This document shows positions 4,731-7,825 of a DNA stretch of 7,825 nt, piece after piece. Location: NCBI GenBank assembly GCA_031282925.1, contig JAITCT010000100.1, forward strand, positions 1 to 7,825. Reading direction: 5' to 3'. The DNA comes from Dysgonamonadaceae bacterium. Lineage in GTDB: Bacteria; Bacteroidota; Bacteroidia; Bacteroidales; Azobacteroidaceae. Both the position numbers and the translations under genes were made by a program. Position 1 is the first letter of the stretch, and every line of letters begins with the position of its first letter. The notes under the pieces were generated by a model that was not told where the DNA came from, did not search any database, and worked only from the letters and a program-made list of their open reading frames with translations.

Positions 4731-7700
4731 TCAGAAATCCATATTAATTCCCAAAGATATGCTACGCGCTGCCGGATATGTCCCCAAATCCGCGCCGCTT
4801 GCCACTTCGGGATCGTAACCTTTGTAAGCAGTGAAAGTGAAGAGGTTCTGTGCGCTTGCAAACAGGCGGACGGTAACGGTTTCACCCCACGACTGGGGCA
4901 ATGCAAGCGTATATCCTGCCGTGATGTTTTTCAGCCGCAGGAAAGAGGCGTCTTCAACGTAGCGGCTGTCCGGCAAATCGTATGGACGTGTGCGGGAAGC
5001 ATTGTTGGCGAGGCTTGGGTAGCGGTTCGACCGGTTATCGGGCGTCCAACTGTCTTTCAATGCGGTTGATACATTGTAATCGGTAGGCATTTCCAAAAAA
5101 CGCCGCAGATGATTATATACTTTATTCCCCTTGCTTCCCTGAAAGGCGATGAATGCATCAAACCGGCGGTAAACAAAATGGGAGGAAAACCCGTAGATGA
5201 AATCGGGCTGTACCGAACCAAGCACAACACGGTCGTAGGAATCAATTTTCCCATCCCGGTGCGTGTCAACAAACTTGATGTCGCCCGCCTGCGGAATGCC
5301 CAGACTGGTAGTCGGTAATCCGGCTACATCTTCGCCTTCCTGCACGATACCGGCAAACTGCAAGCCGTAGAAAGTTCCCAGCGATTCCCCTTCCTTCAGT
5401 ATCTCTATGCCGGCCTGTCCGGTTTGACTGCGGCTTGCAAGCAGGTTATTATAACTGCCGAGTTCGCTTAAAGTATTCCTGTTGGCGGCAATATTCGCCG
5501 CCACGTTCCACGCCAGATTTTTACCGTCCAAAATATCAACATTGACCGACAGTTCCACACCTTTGTTTATCACGTTCCCGATATTTTCCAGTTGCGTTCC
5601 GCCCCCCTGTACTGCCGAAACAGGTATTTCAAAAAGGAGATCGTATGTTTTCTTGTAATACGCATCCGCCGAGAGGGTAATCCGATTGTCCAGCCAGCCG
5701 GCGTCAATGCCTGCATTATATTGGGCTGTGCTTTGCCATCCCAAATTACTGTTCCCCCGGTTCACCATGGGAGAAGTGGTTGTTTCCGCATATTTTCGGG
5801 TAGCATACAGGGTGGCATATTCATAATCGCCGATTTCCTGGCTGCCCACAGTTCCTGCCGTCAACCGCAGTTTCAACTGCGATAGAGCTTGCTTTTCCGC
5901 TACTGTATGGAAAAACGGTTCTTCATTCATGTTCCACGACATGCCTGCAGAAGGATAATAACCCCAGCGACGCCCTGCCGCAAAGCGGGACGAGCGATCG
6001 GCGCGGAAAGTTGCGGTCAGGTGGTAACGGTCTTTGAAAGAATAATTGACCCGCCCCAAAAGAGAGTTCAGTGTAGATTCCGGTGGAATAACCGGTTGGA
6101 CGGGCAAATACATTTTATCGGCTTTTGCCAGATTATTCATTTTTTCCGTTTCGTCCGAAAAACCGTAACCGGCTGTAATGATGAAATTTCCACTTGTCTT
6201 TTCCGTGGTATATCCGCCCAGCAAATTGAACGAGTGAATACCGGATACACGGGAATAATCAAGCGTATATTCCGCAAGCGTTATCTCGCGATTGCGCTTA
6301 CCTACGCCGCCTATGCCGTTCAGATTGATGCCGATAGCGGATACGGACGGAGCGAAGAAATGTTGCGTAATGTAAGAAAGGTTTGTTCCCGCATTAATTT
6401 TCGCGAACAGTCCCTTTGCCAGCTCATACCGGGCAAAGAAACTCCCCAAAACAGTGGTTTGGATATTTTCGCCGGTGCTGCTGTTCAGGTCGGCGACAGG
6501 ATTTGCCCAATGATCGCCAAGTTTCAGGTAGCCATATTCATAGGGATTATTCTTCGTATTATACGTTCCGTCGGTATTGTAAATCGGCACTGTCGGCGGG
6601 ATATACAGTGCGTAAGTCAGCGAATTGGCCACACCGCGTGCGTAGGGCGAGTCATTGCCTTTGGAAAAATTGTCGTCCGCTCCGAAAGTAGTGAGCGACT
6701 GCTGTACGGCGCGGCTTGCAGTTGCCGAAAGTCCGACGGTGAAACGGGACGATAGCGAGCGTTCCAAATTCACCCGCCCGCCGAAGCGCTCAAAGCCCGT
6801 ATGGATAATAATGCCCTTTTGCTCTGTATAATTAAGGGATACAAAGTATCTTGTCCGCTCATCGCCGCCGCCGAACGATACATCGTGGTTTTGGCTGACG
6901 CCGGTTTGAAACACAGCCTCCTGCCAGTCGTAACCGTAACCATCGCCTGCCGGACGCACGGCGGCAGACATGGCTTGCCGCAAGTTGAGCCATTCGCCGG
7001 TGTTCATTACATCCACTTTCTTTGCTAATTGTTGTATGCCGTATCTGTATTGGTAGCGGACACTTTCTTTTCCCCGCGCCCCTTTTTTTGTAGTAACGAT
7101 GATAACGCCGTTTGCTCCTCTGCTGCCGTAGATAGCCGTTGCGGAAACATCTTTTAATACTTCTACCGACTCAATGTCGGCAGGATTAATGGCCGATAAA
7201 GGATTGATATTGCTTTCGACGCTGCCCAGGCCTGTGCTTTCGGACTGCTTATCGTTGAAGAAGATAAAGCCGTCGATGACATACAGCGGGTCGTTGTCGG
7301 CATGAACCGAATTGCTGCCGCGGATACGGATGCTTGAGCCTTCGCCCGGTTGCCCGGACGTTTGTGTAACATTTACGCCCGAAATAGCGCCGCCTAAAAT
7401 GGCGTCCAGCGACAAGGCCGGCTGTTTCGGCAATGCAGCGGGCAACGAAGCAATCGAACCGGTCAATTCACGCCTCCGCTGTGTGCCGTAACCCACTACA
7501 ACCACTTCATTCAGCATACCCGTATTTTCTTCCATGATAATTGTCAGCGGACTACGGCTATCGGTAGCCTGTATCTCCGCCGGTTTATAGCCTAAATAAC
7601 GAATGGAAACAGTAGCAGGAAGAGTGGCTGCGGATAAAATAAAGTGTCCGTTAATGTCGGAAACCGTTCCCGTTTTTTCATCTCCGGCGAGGACAATCCG

Positions 7701-7825
7701 TGCGCTGCTTAACGGTTCATTATTAGCATCCAATACGTTGCCTGTAATTTTTATCTCTCCGTTTTGAGCAAAAATCGGAACGGATAAAAAAACAATATTG
7801 CACACGATACATAAAAAGCACCGGA
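4731..7825 (-). CDS. SusC/RagA-family TonB-dependent outer-membrane transporter (5' end beyond right edge)
   Basis: About 1030 codons are visible, close to full length. The frame is open past the GTG at 7805 to the window edge, and the residues there (RCFLCIV then CNIVFLSVPIFAQ) look like one continuous signal peptide, so the real start is outside the window. Counting from 7805: a carboxypeptidase-D-like (CarboxypepD_reg) domain at about 16-92; a TonB-box-like MLNEVVVVGYGTQ (97-109); a plug domain with SIRIRGSNSV (158-167), DPLYVIDGF (172-180) and the SusC signature IESVEVLKDVSATAIYGSRG (211-230), then GVIIVTTKKG; and a 22-strand-type barrel ending in aromatic Phe. A calcium-type loop, DTHRDGKIDSYD, lies near 846-857. 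It imports a ligand across the outer membrane using TonB energy, together with the SusD-like protein encoded 30 bp downstream. Confidence 0.97.
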   Translation of the reverse strand, partial: RCFLCIVCNIVFLSVPIFAQNGEIKITGNVLDANNEPLSSARIVLAGDEKTGTVSDINGHFILSAATLPATVSIRYLGYKPAEIQATDSRSPLTIIMEENTGMLNEVVVVGYGTQRRRELTGSIASLPAALPKQPALSLDAILGGAISGVNVTQTSGQPGEGSSIRIRGSNSVHADNDPLYVIDGFIFFNDKQSESTGLGSVESNINPLSAINPADIESVEVLKDVSATAIYGSRGANGVIIVTTKKGARGKESVRYQYRYGIQQLAKKVDVMNTGEWLNLRQAMSAAVRPAGDGYGYDWQEAVFQTGVSQNHDVSFGGGDERTRYFVSLNYTEQKGIIIHTGFERFGGRVNLERSLSSRFTVGLSATASRAVQQSLTTFGADDNFSKGNDSPYARGVANSLTYALYIPPTVPIYNTDGTYNTKNNPYEYGYLKLGDHWANPVADLNSSTGENIQTTVLGSFFARYELAKGLFAKINAGTNLSYITQHFFAPSVSAIGINLNGIGGVGKRNREITLAEYTLDYSRVSGIHSFNLLGGYTTEKTSGNFIITAGYGFSDETEKMNNLAKADKMYLPVQPVIPPESTLNSLLGRVNYSFKDRYHLTATFRADRSSRFAAGRRWGYYPSAGMSWNMNEEPFFHTVAEKQALSQLKLRLTAGTVGSQEIGDYEYATLYATRKYAETTTSPMVNRGNSNLGWQSTAQYNAGIDAGWLDNRITLSADAYYKKTYDLLFEIPVSAVQGGGTQLENIGNVINKGVELSVNVDILDGKNLAWNVAANIAANRNTLSELGSYNNLLASRSQTGQAGIEILKEGESLGTFYGLQFAGIVQEGEDVAGLPTTSLGIPQAGDIKFVDTHRDGKIDSYDRVVLGSVQPDFIYGFSSHFVYRRFDAFIAFQGSKGNKVYNHLRRFLEMPTDYNVSTALKDSWTPDNRSNRYPSLANNASRTRPYDLPDSRYVEDASFLRLKNITAGYTLALPQSWGETVTVRLFASAQNLFTFTAYKGYDPEVASGADLGTYPAARSISLGINMDF

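Noticed and set aside
5889..6755. 288-aa plus-strand open frame inside the SusC-like gene
   Set aside because: It is antisense to an intact, well-conserved barrel-coding frame and shows no family motifs.
7803..7805. GTG as the start of the SusC-like gene
   Set aside because: The frame stays open and hydrophobic upstream to the edge, which fits a longer signal peptide with its start outside the window.

Overview
The window looks like chromosomal DNA of a Bacteroidetes bacterium, most likely order Bacteroidales. The main reasons are a SusC/RagA-type TonB-dependent transporter followed by a SusD/RagB lipoprotein, start codons preceded by A/T-rich leaders rather than clear Shine-Dalgarno sites, and several good matches to the Bacteroidetes -7 promoter motif TAnnTTTG. 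The species cannot be named from this sequence.

Left part (1-1330): two head-to-tail copies, both on the minus strand, of a gene for a Rpn-like PD-(D/E)XK nuclease ('putative transposase' family). The left copy runs off the window edge and the right copy is complete (296 aa). Over the 168 shared coding bases they differ at 12 positions, and all 12 are synonymous. Each copy has a matching leader with a TAnnTTTG element. Small palindromic intergenic repeats lie at or near the duplication borders.

Middle (1330-2306): the 3' remnant of a plus-strand gene with no usable start (the tail of a bacterial Ig-like domain plus a C-terminal domain). It is followed by a REP-like palindrome and a striking array of about 13 tandem 21-bp units (1876-2148). 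The array mixes two main unit types and is open in several frames. A well-formed Bacteroidetes promoter (TTG, 20 nt, TAAATTTG) sits just right of it and points into it on the minus strand, where a 97-codon heptad-repeat frame begins. Whether the array makes protein, RNA or neither cannot be settled here.

Right part (2307-7825): a minus-strand operon in the order SusC-like transporter (5' end outside the window), SusD-like lipoprotein, and a DUF1566 lipoprotein, with gaps of 30 and 24 bp, closed by a strong hairpin terminator. The first two proteins would form an outer-membrane uptake complex in which SusD caps the SusC barrel. The third lipoprotein sits where Sus-type operons often encode an extra surface ligand-binding protein. 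No degradative enzyme, sensor or sigma/anti-sigma pair is in view, so the substrate is unknown.

The best candidates for something undescribed are the promoter-led 21-bp array and the tandem Rpn-like genes under purifying selection. No complete novel multi-gene system can be demonstrated from this window.
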